From positions 1 through 64,000 of the forward strand of contig JADFUC010000343.1 in the NCBI GenBank assembly GCA_019722365.1: a DNA stretch of 64,000 bases. The letters run 5' to 3'. This DNA is from Lithospermum erythrorhizon (taxonomy: Eukaryota; Streptophyta; Magnoliopsida; Boraginales; Boraginaceae). This document shows positions 21,775 through 33,100 of the stretch, piece after piece (the stretch's first letter is position 1; each line of letters begins with the position of its first letter). The notes beneath the pieces are model-generated. The model was not told where the DNA came from. It worked only from the letters and a program-made list of their open reading frames with translations, and did no database searches. The translations under genes were made by a program, and so were the position numbers.

Positions 21775-23022
21775 CTAAGACGATGATGACTTGTTAACCG
21801 ATTGAGCCAGTATTCCCAATTTGACTATCCATTCAGGAGACAATTTCTTGGCCGGTCTCTTCTCCTTCTCCGGTTTGAAATCAAACCCTAAAGCATCCGA
21901 AACCTCTTCAGAGCTCCAACCAGCTTTCCTTAACGAATCAGAAAACCGATCAGCTTTTAACAAAAGAGCATCCAAAACAGCCTGATTATCCAACATAATC
22001 ATATCTCCATCGAAGAAACCAGATGCTGACACGTGGACTATCTCTGCAACGTCCGATTCTCCCCATCCGCCTTCCCTTAAAACCGACCCGATTTGATCAA
22101 CGTAGTCTTCGACCCATTTAGGCATTTCGGATCTCGGCATATCGCAGCACAGGTATCTCTCGGGGGACGAAGAAGACGACGACGATGAGTTTGAGGTCCG
22201 CCTTGTGCGGCGGTCTGAGGCGGCAGCGTCACTCCAGAACTCCACCCAACGCGGCATACGTCTTCCTCCTCCTCCTCCTTGGAGGCTGTTATTGCTATCC
22301 AGGCTTCTCCGGGAGTAAGCCGAGATTGATTCGCCAGATTTCTCGTGCAGGGAGCGTTGTTTCGATAGCTTGATCGAGCTGGATGAGTCGAACAAAGACG
22401 CTTCCCGATTGAAGAAATCGGACAAATCCAAACCGCAGCAAAATATGCGGTTCTCGTCTATATAAAATATTGGGTTTCCAGCCAAACAAGGATTGCATGG
22501 TAAATAACAATGGTTGAAAACAGGGATCAATAGTGGAGCCCGTTTAAGAGTATTTCGGGCTATTTTGAGGGCTTTTTCAGGATTTTCAGGCTTCGGGCCC
22601 CAGGAGTTGGACCACAAGGCATTCCTAGCTATGTGGAAGGAAATGGAAGCTATAGGGAGATCGATGGAGGCTCGAAGCTGTTGGCGGCCCGAACCCAAGG
22701 GGCGCCAGTCAGGGAAACCAGGGCCCAGTGGCAATCCGGCAGAGAGAACGGCTTTGAGATCAGGCGGAAAGGAGAACCCGAATTCCGCCTCAGCCCGGGC
22801 GAACTCCACGTCGGAGAGCCCGGGCTGGACTGTGATCTTGGAGGATTTAAGAGTGGATATGACTTTATCGGCGAGGGAGGAGAAGGAGAGGAGGCTGTTT
22901 CGAGGCGGGACAGGGGTGGACGGAGAACTTGATGCTGCCGCTGCTGCTCTGGCTGAGAGCCGACGGAGTCCCGCTACGTGACCCGGGTTTAGACCGGTCA
23001 TCCTCCGCTCCACGTCTACCAT
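21775..23022 (-). CDS. Plant-conserved protein of unknown function, SMI1/KNR4-like N-terminal half
   Basis: This is the only intact gene in the window: 415 codons in one exon, with codon use and GC content well above the flanks. I chose the ATG at 23022 ([19 protein letters not shown]). The frame stays open six codons further up, to a TTG at 23040, but there is no ATG there. Residues 26-42 are a low-complexity Ala/Ser/Pro linker. Residues 49-107 (ADKVISTLK, then [19 protein letters not shown] and [12 protein letters not shown]) fit the SMI1/KNR4 (SUKH) pattern of an acidic helix followed by F-x-FPPDL. Residues 160-205 ([18 protein letters not shown], then NPIFYID and [10 protein letters not shown]) continue that pattern. 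Ser-rich and Gly-rich linkers at 212-290 flank [10 protein letters not shown] (256-265). [13 protein letters not shown] (300-312) repeats that motif. Two segments with a GW core follow at 315-329 and 364-382. The end is basic, then Ser-rich. There is no signal peptide or membrane segment, so it is probably soluble, cytosolic or nuclear. I recall it as an uncharacterised plant-wide family; no function is proven. Confidence 0.92.
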   Translation of the reverse strand: MVDVERRMTGLNPGHVAGLRRLSARAAAAASSSPSTPVPPRNSLLSFSSLADKVISTLKSSKITVQPGLSDVEFARAEAEFGFSFPPDLKAVLSAGLPLGPGFPDWRPLGSGRQQLRASIDLPIASISFHIARNALWSNSWGPKPENPEKALKIARNTLKRAPLLIPVFNHCYLPCNPCLAGNPIFYIDENRIFCCGLDLSDFFNREASLFDSSSSIKLSKQRSLHEKSGESISAYSRRSLDSNNSLQGGGGGRRMPRWVEFWSDAAASDRRTRRTSNSSSSSSSSPERYLCCDMPRSEMPKWVEDYVDQIGSVLREGGWGESDVAEIVHVSASGFFDGDMIMLDNQAVLDALLLKADRFSDSLRKAGWSSEEVSDALGFDFKPEKEKRPAKKLSPEWIVKLGILAQSVNKSSSS

Positions 23023-23986
23023 TCTTGATTTAATGATCAAATCAAATCAAGCTATACTCGAGGCTCTTTTAAGAATAATGTTTCTTCTACTTTGCTTTGC
23101 TTTTAAGAATTGGAATATGAAGAAAAATTGTTCCCTTTGTACTTTCTTTTTTTCTTTTTTTATGTTCTATGCTAGATCTCTTTATAGTGAGAAGAAACTA
23201 GATCAGTGTGGAAGGAGCTATAATGAAAGGCAATGAAGAAAAATGAAGTAAAAGAGGATCATTTATGTAGTACGTATAGAGGACGGTGGCGGGGTCCACT
23301 ATTAGATTCTATTAATGTTTTAAACTTGTTTCTTCCAAAATAAATTTCAATTGTTTGCTTTATCGGTCAATTGTTATGGGATTTTGTGGTAGTGACAGAT
23401 TTAGATTAAATAAATAGTTCTACTTGTGTTTAATTAATTACATGTAACGGCTTTCTTTCGCCTTTTCATACACGCTGTTTTATCGGATCTAGATGATGAA
23501 ACACAGGGCAAAATGAATACTGTAATACTCCGTAATGTTTTGGTTACTCTTGATGTGATGAGAATTCCGACAGACACCTAGTTTTTTTTTTCGGTTGATA
23601 AGTAAAGCAAAAATCAGTTCATAACATTCATTGCATCATTTGAGGCTATATTATTCGAGCAAATTGAGATTACAATAAATAGAAATAAAATTACATTTTG
23701 AGGCGTTAAAAGTACTAATTGAAATATCCTACAAATAGATAAAACAATCAATATTGGTTGGAAATCAAAATAATTTGCAAATATTGATCAATTCTTCTTT
23801 CTTCATCTTTTTCTGGTCATTGCTTTTTGGTATTCGATGAAAATATATAGTTCAAACCATAAAATAAATAGAATGCACTTTAACGTGTTTGAGAAGGATT
23901 AAAGCCATCAAGATAACTTCTCCAAAGGTCTCGACATTAATGTATTTTTTGGTGTTGCCAATTGGATTCTTTGATGTTTTGTTATA
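23023..23986. other. 5' region and promoter side of the gene
   Basis: It holds the leader and upstream region of the minus-strand gene. On the plus strand it is T-rich next to the gene (pyrimidine tract near 23140-23162, which is purine-rich in the transcript). Beyond about 23300 it is AT-rich with no ORF worth naming. A 'tactccgtaatg' fragment near 23526 resembles an end of a Stowaway-like element. Confidence 0.5.
23180..23186 (-). promoter_or_regulatory. Candidate TATA box of the gene
   Basis: The minus strand reads ACTATAAAGAGA about 160 bases before the chosen ATG. A start site 25-35 bases downstream would leave a leader of roughly 120-130 nt rich in A and GA-type tracts, which is normal for plants. 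Only position and sequence support this. Confidence 0.45.
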
Positions 23987-24246
23987 CTCCCTCCTATCAT
24001 ATTTATAAGTCGTTTATGTTGTTTTCTATTTATTCAAATATAAGTCGTTTAACCAATTTTACACCATATTTTGTCTAATATATCCTTAATTAATGAAACC
24101 AAATATTAGTGAATAGTAAGTTATAAAAATAAAAAAAAAAGAACATTTGAATGAGTGATTATTGTCAATAAAACTGAAATTGTCAAATATTTACTATCTT
24201 AAAAATAAGAAAAACAACGTAGAGTGAGCATAAATAGGATAGGAGG
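23987..24246. mobile_element. Stowaway-like MITE (Tc1/mariner type)
   Basis: The left end is CTCCCTCCTATCATATTTAT. The right end, reverse-complemented, is CCTCCTATCCTATTTATGC. Both are flanked by TA. The inverted similarity continues inward (gttgttttctatt versus gttgtttttcttatt). About 260 bp, AT-rich, non-coding, TA target site and CTCCCTCC termini are the marks of Stowaway MITEs. It lies about 960 bp upstream of the gene's start codon. Confidence 0.8.
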
Positions 24247-25155
24247 TAAGTAGGTTGACTTCGTTCAATGATTTACGGTTCCTCGTGAAATTTTATGTAC
24301 ATTAATCGGATTGGGTTACCGTGATTGGATACCAATACAAATTTAAGCATCCTTCTAGTCTGATTTCTTGAGCAGTTTGAAGTCGAGAGGTTAAGACTTG
24401 TTGTATTAGGGTGTGTAAGGTTGTGTAATTTGTGGATTGGGGGTTATTGATTGGACAATTTTCTTCCCAAAGAGGAGGCGTGTTAGCGGAGTTCTATGTT
24501 TTTATGGATTCGCCCCAGTTATTTGTCTGCGCGGTTTACTTGTGCGGAGTAATCAGGTAATTTTATAATATATTCTTTATAGTACAAATAATGAATTAAA
24601 ATTATGTAAGAGGAGAAAAAAATGTAATTTTATATAATTGAAATTATCTTTGAAGAAAAATAATTGAATCTGTTATATGTGATGTAAACTCATATATAAA
24701 ATTTATTATGATATAGGTGAGTAATTAAAGATGCGATATCGAGACTTATTTATAAAGGAAAATCTAGTGAAAGAAATAATTCTGAATTTTGGGGTGGTTA
24801 ATTACTAAAGGGTAAAATAGGAAAAGCAAAATTTGGCTTCCCACTTTTAGTAACCTTGTCCGCCGCTACATTATATATAGGATAGATATTTTCTTGGATG
24901 AGGGGGTTTTGGTTGAAAGATATGAGGTCATTTATTGTTATCGGATTGTCTAAAGGCCACTTACTAAACTTTTATATCAAGTGTTTCTTCAAATTAATGA
25001 TGGAGTAGATGAGGGTAGTGATGTCTTTAATTTGGTAATGAAAATTATGATGGTTTCAGATATGGTTTGCAAATGGATAGTGTAGAAAAAGGTGGTTAGA
25101 GGTTCAATCATTTTTAGGCAAAAGGGACATTTTGTATCAATAATTTCTTTGGTTC
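24247..25155. other. AT-rich intergenic DNA
   Basis: I see no gene or clear element. It lies between the MITE and the poly(A) end of the LINE. Confidence 0.5.
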
Positions 25156-27830
25156 TTTTTTTTTTTTGAAATTTGATCTTTTATTGGAATTCTATTCAAC
25201 AAAAGTTTTCAGAAAAAGATTTTTATTTTATGGAGTAGTAATAATTTTCAAAGATTTCCTAAGTTTTTTTTTGAATTTTCATGTATGTGATTGGTGGGCT
25301 TGTTCACTTTGTGGATGGTGTTTTTATTTATGAATTTATATATGTCTTTTGTTTTAAAAGTGTCTTTGGGCCCATGAGTTTGATCAATATTTCATATGGG
25401 TCTGAGTTCTAAGATTTTGTTAACACTATCCAGAGTAAAGTGTATTATGAGAATGATGGTGTTCCAATGACAACCATTCTGAAGGAGTTCACAGACTTTT
25501 TTTGAATAAAGGAGGGTGACATTTGGTTTGAAAAATTGGAGGATGAAATTTGGTTGCCACTCTCGATTCAATAGTCTTCCTAAATGTTGATGTTTGATCC
25601 TGAGCCAATTCTCCAGATCATTGATTTTTTGATTTATTCTAGACTTGAGTTGAGACTGTTCCAGATCGATGAGGGGTTATTATTACCTTTTTTTCTAGTG
25701 AAAGAAGGGAAGAATTATGATAGTATTTTGATTTAAAAAGAGTGTTGATTGGGGAGTTTGGATTCTAGACAAGTTTCCATCCATTTTTTCAGGGAGAACG
25801 AGATTAAAATGGTGCAAATGTTTGAACCTGAGGCCTCCGTCTTCTTTATTAAGGCTTAAAAACTCTCAGTTGATCCAATGGATTTGGGATTCCTTCCTCA
25901 AAGGAAGTTAGCAAGAATTTTATCTATTTCCTTAAGAGTAGAGAGAGAGAATTTGTAAATGTCCATGGGGTAAACAAGAATTGATTGTAGAACCGATTTC
26001 ATAAGAGTGGTTCTTCCAGCAAAATTAAGCATTTTAGATTTCTAACTAAGAATTTTGGTTTTTATCTTATCAATGATGCTGGAGAAAATGACTTTTATAT
26101 ACTTAGATAATTTCCAAAAAGGATAGAGGAATTAATTTTTAAATCATTTTGAATTTTGATTTTTGAAACTTTTGGCGTAGAAGGGGAGAAAGTAATTAAA
26201 GATTTGATGAAGTTAATAATTTGACCAGAGTCATTACAAAAGTCCTTCAATGCTTTGCTGAAATTGTTTATACTGTTCGGATTAAGATGGAGGAAAAATT
26301 AGTTGTCATCTGCGAAGAGCAGATGGTTTATTTTTGTACCATTTATGACAATAGATATGCCGTTTAGTTTTTTTGAATTTTGGAGATTAGAAGAGATTGG
26401 CGAAGGACTTCAAGCAAATCACAAAAAGGATTGAAGGATCCTTATTAGAAAACGCAAGTGGGTTTTAAAGGGGGTGTAGTTTGCGTTAAGGACGGAAGGC
26501 TGGGCGTATGTGATTTACTCTTTGATAAGTGTAATCCAGTGTGAAGGAAATTTGAGTTTTTTGAGGACTTCGAATAAGAATTCTCATTTGATTCTATCAA
26601 AAGCTTTGCTCATATCAATTTTAATGGCCGTTAGTCCATTTTTTATATGCATTTTGAGACTTGAATAGAGTGAGTGAGCTCTTATGCCATAAGGATGTTA
26701 TCTTAGGCTCTTCCTCCTAGGATAAAGTCTTTTGTTTGTTTGTGTTGTGGTATTTTTGGAATAAGAATGATGAATGTGTTATTGATTTCTTTAAATATAT
26801 GGCCATTATTGAGGAAGTCAAGAATGATTTTTGTGAACTTTCTTGACCGTGTTCAGGTTTCTTGGTAGAATTTTGGGGAAAATCGCCGGGTCCCCCAAAA
26901 TTGATTGTGGGGCATTTGAAATAAGGAAATTCTAAATTCTTCTTGAGTAAAGGGAATATTTAAATCCTTGATTTGGTCAGGATTGAGCTGGTTGGTGATG
27001 TTTGGAATGGTTTTGTTTGATCGGTTGGGGGGGGGGAGGGGGTATAAAAAGAGATTTAGTGAAGAAATTTCTACATTATTGGATGGGCTTCTTTTTGAAG
27101 AGATATTGAAGTAGTCCATCATCAGTAATAATTTTAAGAATGGAGTTAATTTTTTTTTTGAATTTGACATGGGCATGAATTTTTTTTGTATTGTAATCTC
27201 CTTCAGAGATGGCTTTGATTTTAGCTCTTTGTTTTCAAAAAGTCTCTTCATAAGCGAGGAGACAATCAAGTTGGTTTCTGAGATTTTGTTCAAAAGAGCG
27301 GTTTATTTTGTATGTTTTTTGGATTAGATCGAAGGTTCTCAAGAGTGTTTTGGATGTCTTTGATGTTCTAGAAAATATTTTCTATCCTAGATTTATTTTA
27401 TTTTTTTATTGTTTTTTTTGTATTTTTGAGTTTGTGGGTAAATGCAAAGGCATTTGAACTCTTGGAAAGGGTGGGATCTTCAATGTTCCAAGAGTCTTGG
27501 ACGATTGTTTGAAAATTTGGTAGAGTAAGGAAAGAATGATTAAATGTTTGAAGGGTCTAGGTGGTTATTTTGGTTTGTTCTTTGGAAATAATGAGAGGTA
27601 GAGAGAATTTCAGGCGCCTGGATTCATGTTTGATTTTGTTTTGGTGCTGAATTGGAAGCAAGCAGTAGTGGCTTGAGGAAAGAGAAATTTTAGGCGCACG
27701 GATCTTGGTAATTGTAGTCGTTATGTTGCTTTTAAGGCTTCTGGCAGTATGTTAGAGTTAGAGACCTCAACAGTGTTTATGTTTGGAAACATCTCTTTGA
27801 CTTAGGAATGACGAAGAGTAGAGATAGTCC
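25156..27830 (-). pseudogene. L1-type LINE, 5'-truncated, minus strand
   Basis: The minus strand ends in a 12-A tail (plus-strand T run at 25156-25167) with AATAAA about 12 bases before it (25180-25185). Reading upward: SKMLNFAGRTTLMKSVLQSI and YPMDIYKFSLSTLKEIDKI near 26020-25900; the catalytic NHLLFADDN box near 26330-26303; KALKDFCNDSGQIINF just after it; and a 146-codon open piece at 27293-26853 ending with IPFTQEEFRISLFQM and FSPKFYQ, the start of the reverse transcriptase. Above this lie the linker helix (IKDIQNTLENLRSNPKNI) and FQTIVQDSW at 27.5-27.3 kb, the usual region between endonuclease and reverse transcriptase. The endonuclease core is missing or unreadable. Many stops make it dead; the FADD box itself is intact. 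Confidence 0.85.
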
Positions 27831-29540
27831 CACCGAACGTGCCAAGATTTGTAACTTGTAGAAAGATTTTATTATTTATAAATTATGCGTACCAATACAA
27901 TGAAATTCCTTTGGGGAATCCCTTCTAGGTACAAAGAAAATTTAGCCAAGCGATTGAGGATTGACTATCGATCTATTAGTCTCTAAGCAGTTAGGCGCTC
28001 GAGATCTTCCGGATTCGAACTTGATGTAGTCTTGGACTTGGACTTGGGATTTGGGCGCATGGATGTGGCTGAATCTGAGTCTAGATACGTGTGATCCCTA
28101 GATTAGTAGAACTTAGTCTTAGGGCTTGGTCTTGGACCCAGATTTGGTCAGTCGGGTTATGTGGATGTATGGACTGATCTTGGTCTCGGGCAATTAGGTG
28201 GGATTGAGACTTGGGTTTGGATATTTGTCTGGCTAGAGTGCCCAGCGGCAGTCACATGCGGCGGCGAGTTTAGGTGTTGCTTGACGTACTCGATCTTCAT
28301 GTGCTATCACATTGTGGATATGATTCCTTTGTCGAGGAGGTGCCATAAAACTTGTTCTTGATGGACAAATAGGGGCATAACACTGTTGTTTGAGTTTACT
28401 CGGGGCCTTTGTATTTCAATCTGTAGTGATTTGATGTGTGAAATCTAAATTGATCATATTCTCATTAGATTTTGGATGTTGTTCTTGAAATTACTGTATT
28501 TTTGTAGTAATTCAACCTTGTTCCTTGATATTAGGCCTTTTTAGGATTTTTTTTAGGTCAAATGCATTTATATATTAACCCCGACATTTTCTTGATATAT
28601 TAAATTCACCCGCGTAACTTCCGGAAATCCTATTTCGGCTTTAAAATTATGGTTAATTAATATAAAACCCTGATTTTAACTTCAATTAATTTCAGGGGCT
28701 TATTTTCTGGGAACCCTTATTATTTTCACGTGTTTGATTTTTATTGGAATTTCAATTGAAACCACAATAATTTTGTAACTTTCATCCTGTCGATTTCTAT
28801 TTAATTAATTTAACTAATTCAAAATAAATTTAATTTAATTAAAAATAATTAACAAATTTATTTGTCTACCTTTGTTCTTGATCTTGAGATCCATCTTCTT
28901 CCATTTCACCCAGACCCAGAGAATCCCGGCTTCAGTGGCTATGATACATTTTTTTCTTTTTTGGACGATTAAGCATGCAGTGCAAGCGTCATGGCTCACG
29001 TAAGTTCTTCAGAACCCTAGCTCTTTTTTCTCATATAAATTCTGTTGTTTTCCGCCATTTCCACCTCTTTAGTCCAATCTCTTATCTGCCCTTCACAAAA
29101 GCGAGAGTGATTAATTTGGGATAGATTTAATATTAGTTTTATGGATAATTAATTTTAAGATCATGTAGGTTTAAAATTATTTTCATATTTTCTTGAATTT
29201 TTCCCAAATTGTAAAGGATTTTTTAAATATCCGAACTAAAATATGTATGAGGTAAAAAAGAGAGAACTCATCTACCCTACTAGTGATTTTGAGATAAATC
29301 CTAGAATGTGGGGATGTGGCATTTCAATTTTTATGATAACAATTGGTTACTTGATTACCAATTCTTTCCTTTTCCTTTATTACCATAAGCATTATGGAAA
29401 TAATTTGTATTTGGAAACGTTTAGGAACATTCCGGGTCTAAGGGATTTTCGAAAATCCCATATCATATAGAGATATGGAAATTTTCCCACCATCTGCTTG
29501 CCGATGTGAAATCGACACTTTGTTCCATATCTAGTGCTGC
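27831..29540. other. Intergenic, partly GT-rich
   Basis: From 27980 to 28260 a run rich in 'cttgg(a/g)' words (cttggacttggacttggga...) looks like a decayed simple repeat. The ORF at 28161-28361 follows from it and is not a gene. From 28400 on it is AT-rich. ATGGCTCAC directly followed by GTAAGT near 29000, with 'gaaccctagc' after it, resembles a first exon and donor site, but no second exon is visible. The ORF at 29243-29470 (75 codons, one hydrophobic stretch) has no recognised family. Confidence 0.35.
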
Positions 29541-29620
29541 CTATATAACTTGATGTTACCTTTCATAGAACAAAATCTTCTTCTCCCTCTCCCTATTTTC
29601 GAGCAACATGAGCAAGGTAA
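29541..29620 (+). promoter_or_regulatory. Promoter-like stretch with a possible tiny first exon
   Basis: CTATATAACT at 29541 is followed after about 30 bases by a CT-rich leader (cttcttctccctctccc). Then comes ATGAGCAAG at 29608-29616, directly followed by the donor-like GTAAGG. This is the layout of a plant gene start. A Tat-like element is inserted from about 29704, and I find no downstream exon on the other side, so this is either a truncated gene or chance. Confidence 0.3.
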
Positions 29621-29703
29621 GGGAACTTTTTTTTTGTTTATTTCATAACTCCATACTTGTCTTGATTTACTAATTTATGGCAAATAGATCCACATAAATA
29701 ATT

Positions 29704-30182
29704 GGTGGTTAGGAGATGAGTCCAACCCGATTGGGCTCATCGAAAAAGGATCGTAGACAAAGAACCGAATAAACGGACTTGGTCCTGTGAGTGGGCCAGA
29801 ATGCTAAGACCCACCTTAAGAGGGCTTATTGCTTCAGTAGGAAGAAAAGACGTTGTGTCTTTGACTTGATTGACTCCGTTAGGAGATGAGTAAGGCTATG
29901 GAATTACACGAGCCTTATGAGCCGTCCAATAATAGTAACCCCGTTCAAGCAACTATAAAAGTTAAACCTTGAGACCAAAATCCAAGTAAGTTCCTTTGAT
30001 ACCCAAATACTCTTTCTTTGCGAGAAAATAAACTCTTTAGATCCATTCTTGCGACTTGTCGTCGGAGTGTTTCCGGTGGACAACCGGTCATGACTGCGGG
30101 GAGCACCCATTTGGAGCAAAGCGTATCAAATCTCGACTTGGAGAAATTTTTTGATCGGCGTACTGCAGCGAGACCGGAGTCA
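29704..30182 (+). repeat. Tat-like element, 5' LTR
   Basis: This pairs with 33832-34318. Shared blocks in order are 'gaa(c/t)cgaataaa-ggactt', 'aagacccacc', 'agccgtcc/agccatc', 'caactataaa', 'tacccaa(a/g)tact', 'aaactctttagatc', 'gtcgtcgg(a)gtgtttccgg' and 'agcacccatttg'. The left edge is approximate. It ends ..GGAGTCA at 30182. Confidence 0.65.
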
Positions 30183-33100
30183 TCGTCGCGACCATAGTGG
30201 GGAGACTTGCATTTAGAGTCACCAGCAATCGACCGTTATGGTAATAATAAATCTGGCTTAAGCGAGCATGGCGATAACCACCCTCAAGGAACCGAGGGAT
30301 GAACCGGATGATCTCCATGGTCGGTAGATAATGCGGCCCGGTACCCCATACCAGTCAACATGAATTTTGGGGGGAACCGTCACACGAGGTGAAATTCATA
30401 CCACTTTGAGGAGATGGCTGGAATAGTGATAGAGATGGCAGAGGGACAATCACTTAGGCAGCGTGATTCAAAAGCTCCGGGGAGGCGGATCCACCGGTTA
30501 AGAGGGGCTTATGATGTGTCTTTCGGGAGGATGGGAGAGACCTCACGCGCGCTCCCCGGTGAGAAGGAATAATGGGCGTCGCGGGCGGTAGAGTCACCAT
30601 GAGGTTGTGACGGAAGGCGCCGCCATCCGTCTCCCCACCAGATACTATGGCGACATTGCGGCGGTGGATGCCCTTTCCGCCAAGGTTTCTCAGACAAACC
30701 CGGCGACAGACTTAAGCCGAGTTAGCGAGGACTAGCCCCGCCGCCTCAGCATGGGGGTGTCGTTAGCCTGTAACAGTTGAAGGTCCATGCGTTCACCAAA
30801 TTTACTGGGAAGACGGATCCGGAGGAGGACATTGCGGGTTCGGTCATTCTACTTGTCGGACAACACGGTGTCTTTGCTAGGCTTTTCGAAGCCATACTTG
30901 GCCGGACACAACGTTGAAGTAGTTGTGGTTGCATGAGGGGTCATCACAAGCTTTGAGGAGCTGGAAAACCGGTTCACCAGGACCTATGTGGGGAGAGTCC
31001 GGCAAGACAAGGATGAGCACTCCCTTATGACCATCAAGCAAAGGGGGCCAGTCGATCAGCCTCACTTCTAGGAGCGATTTCAAGCGAGTTCAACACGTCA
31101 CGCGGCCGCAGAGAGATTGCCGTGATTGCCTTTCTGGTAGGCATGTAGATGGGCAAGTTCAAGGTGTCACTCCTCAAGAGGCAACCTCGAGTTTGGAGAT
31201 CAATGAGCAGTGCCTAAATACATGCGGATAGAGGAAGCGAAAAAGAAGGAAGAGACAGAAGTGCAGGTAGATGAGCACAGCGGGCGGAGGAGCCCCAGGT
31301 GCAGCCCTTGGATAGGATCTGGGTGCCGGTATACTCTCAGTGACCTTCCAAGGGGAGTGCACTTTCATGCCACAAGGGAGATCCGAGGAAGAAAAGGAGG
31401 TAGAGGAGGGAAAGATCAAATCACTGACTCATGAAGGGCCTCGATTGGGAATGTAGTCTGGAGATCGGGGTGACATTGCGGCGACCGCTGAGAACCTCCC
31501 GAATCCAAGAAGGATATGAGAAAGTTTTTCCGGTACGCGAGACCATGGGGCATAATCTTTGTTATGCCGCCACATGAAGATTGAGATAAGCTTCATCCGG
31601 CGGGGAAGCGACTAAAGGGATACATTCACAAAGAGACCCAGAACGTGAATAGGCGTTTCGACAGGGAGGGGTCAGCGTCATCTGCAGGGGAGGCGAAGCG
31701 GAGGAGGCGACTCGGGGTGCTAAGGTGAGGCACCACACCAAGCCCGGTACATATATGAAGTAGCAATGAAGCACTCCCGAGTTCCAGACTTATGGATTCT
31801 CGAGTATGGATTGCAAGGGAGTAGAGTTTCCTCATGAGATCCATTGGTCGTTACACAGTATGGCAACTGAAGTGGGGTGTGGATCTTTGATGAACCACGA
31901 GGGGCTCAATGGGCAATCTATTCTGAGGCATATATCGAGTTGGGGATGGTAGGCACATGTCGGACAGGGTAGCCCTTATTTGTTGGTGGGGTTTGCAGGA
32001 TGTGGTAAGCTTGTTGGGGGGGTATCGAACCTCGTAGTTTACGATGTGGAGCATCATGACTGATGACGGATGGTAAGGTTCACCATCGTGGACATGGGCG
32101 GATGGGCCTCTGACGGGATAATGGGCCGACTAGCTGCGTCGTAGTTCCAGGTGGTTGTGTCATATACACCTAAATTCAAGTTCCCAGGGCATGGGACCGG
32201 AGGGTCGAAGAGTCGAGAAGAATGCACGTGGATACTGCCCCCAGCCGATGACCCAGGATACAAAGCTTAGATGGCAACCGAGGTATCCGAGGACCCGAAG
32301 GACAATGAAACGGAGTATGCGCCTGGAGGTCTCGAGATGTTCTAGGAGGAAGGCCACACGAGGAGATCAGTGTCACTGTCGATGAGAGGAATCTGAAGAA
32401 GGTATTGAGGAATGGCGACACGGAGGCGAGTGAAATACGTGCTTATAAGTTCTCGGGGGCGCCGAGATATTCTTTCTTGGGAGCCAAAGAGGATAGGTGG
32501 AGGACAATTCAACCTTAACGGTTAACCGTGCATAGCGCAAACCAGCTCTAGTCCCGTTCTGAGGAAAGTTTGTAAGGTGGAAGGGGTGGCTCTTTAGGCG
32601 AAGCGTCGAGGAGCCCTTGTTTGACCAGGCCTAGATACTGCAGCCGACCTCGAGAAACCCGAGCCTTGAGGGGCTTGGCAGTGTGGTGGACGTGGGCAAT
32701 AATACGGTAACCGAAGGATTTACCGCTTTCAACATAAATGGGGAGGGACTCGTCAGCGCGCCAGTGTCGTGATCGGGGAGATGGAGAGAAGGCTTGCAGA
32801 GGGGCAGCGGAAGGGAAAAGGAACACTTGAGCGATTCGTAGTATGGCTACTGGCAGAGCGTGAAGGAGTCCACCTTGTCCCCGACTAGGGGAAAAGTGTG
32901 GCGAAGATGTTAAGCGGGTGTACGTGACCGAGCTAGGCTCGGCGTGAAGGACCTCGTTCGGGAAGGAGTGAGGGTGCAGCCGTTGGGGGCTCGACATCAG
33001 CTCCGGAGTGAGGATCAATGCTAAGGAGATCGTCACCCGATTCGTGGTACCTCGGGTCTTCAGTCACTTGTGATAGAGCCATAATTCTGATCAGGGGAGA

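Noticed and set aside
22185..22981. Plus-strand ORFs opposite the gene (22185-22373, 22514-22981, 22633-22932)
   Set aside because: They are antisense shadows of the GC-rich coding sequence and have no recognisable content.
23023..23040. Upstream extension of the gene to residue MIIKSR
   Set aside because: The codon at 23040 is TTG, not ATG. The first ATG in frame is at 23022, and the sequence from there has the conserved-looking start.
28005..28030. Possible tRNA T-arm (gttcgaatcc on the minus strand)
   Set aside because: No acceptor stem, D-arm or anticodon arm can be folded around it.
29243..29470. 75-codon plus ORF with one membrane-like stretch
   Set aside because: AT-rich DNA gives such hydrophobic frames by chance. 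There is no homologue I recognise and no promoter directly before it.
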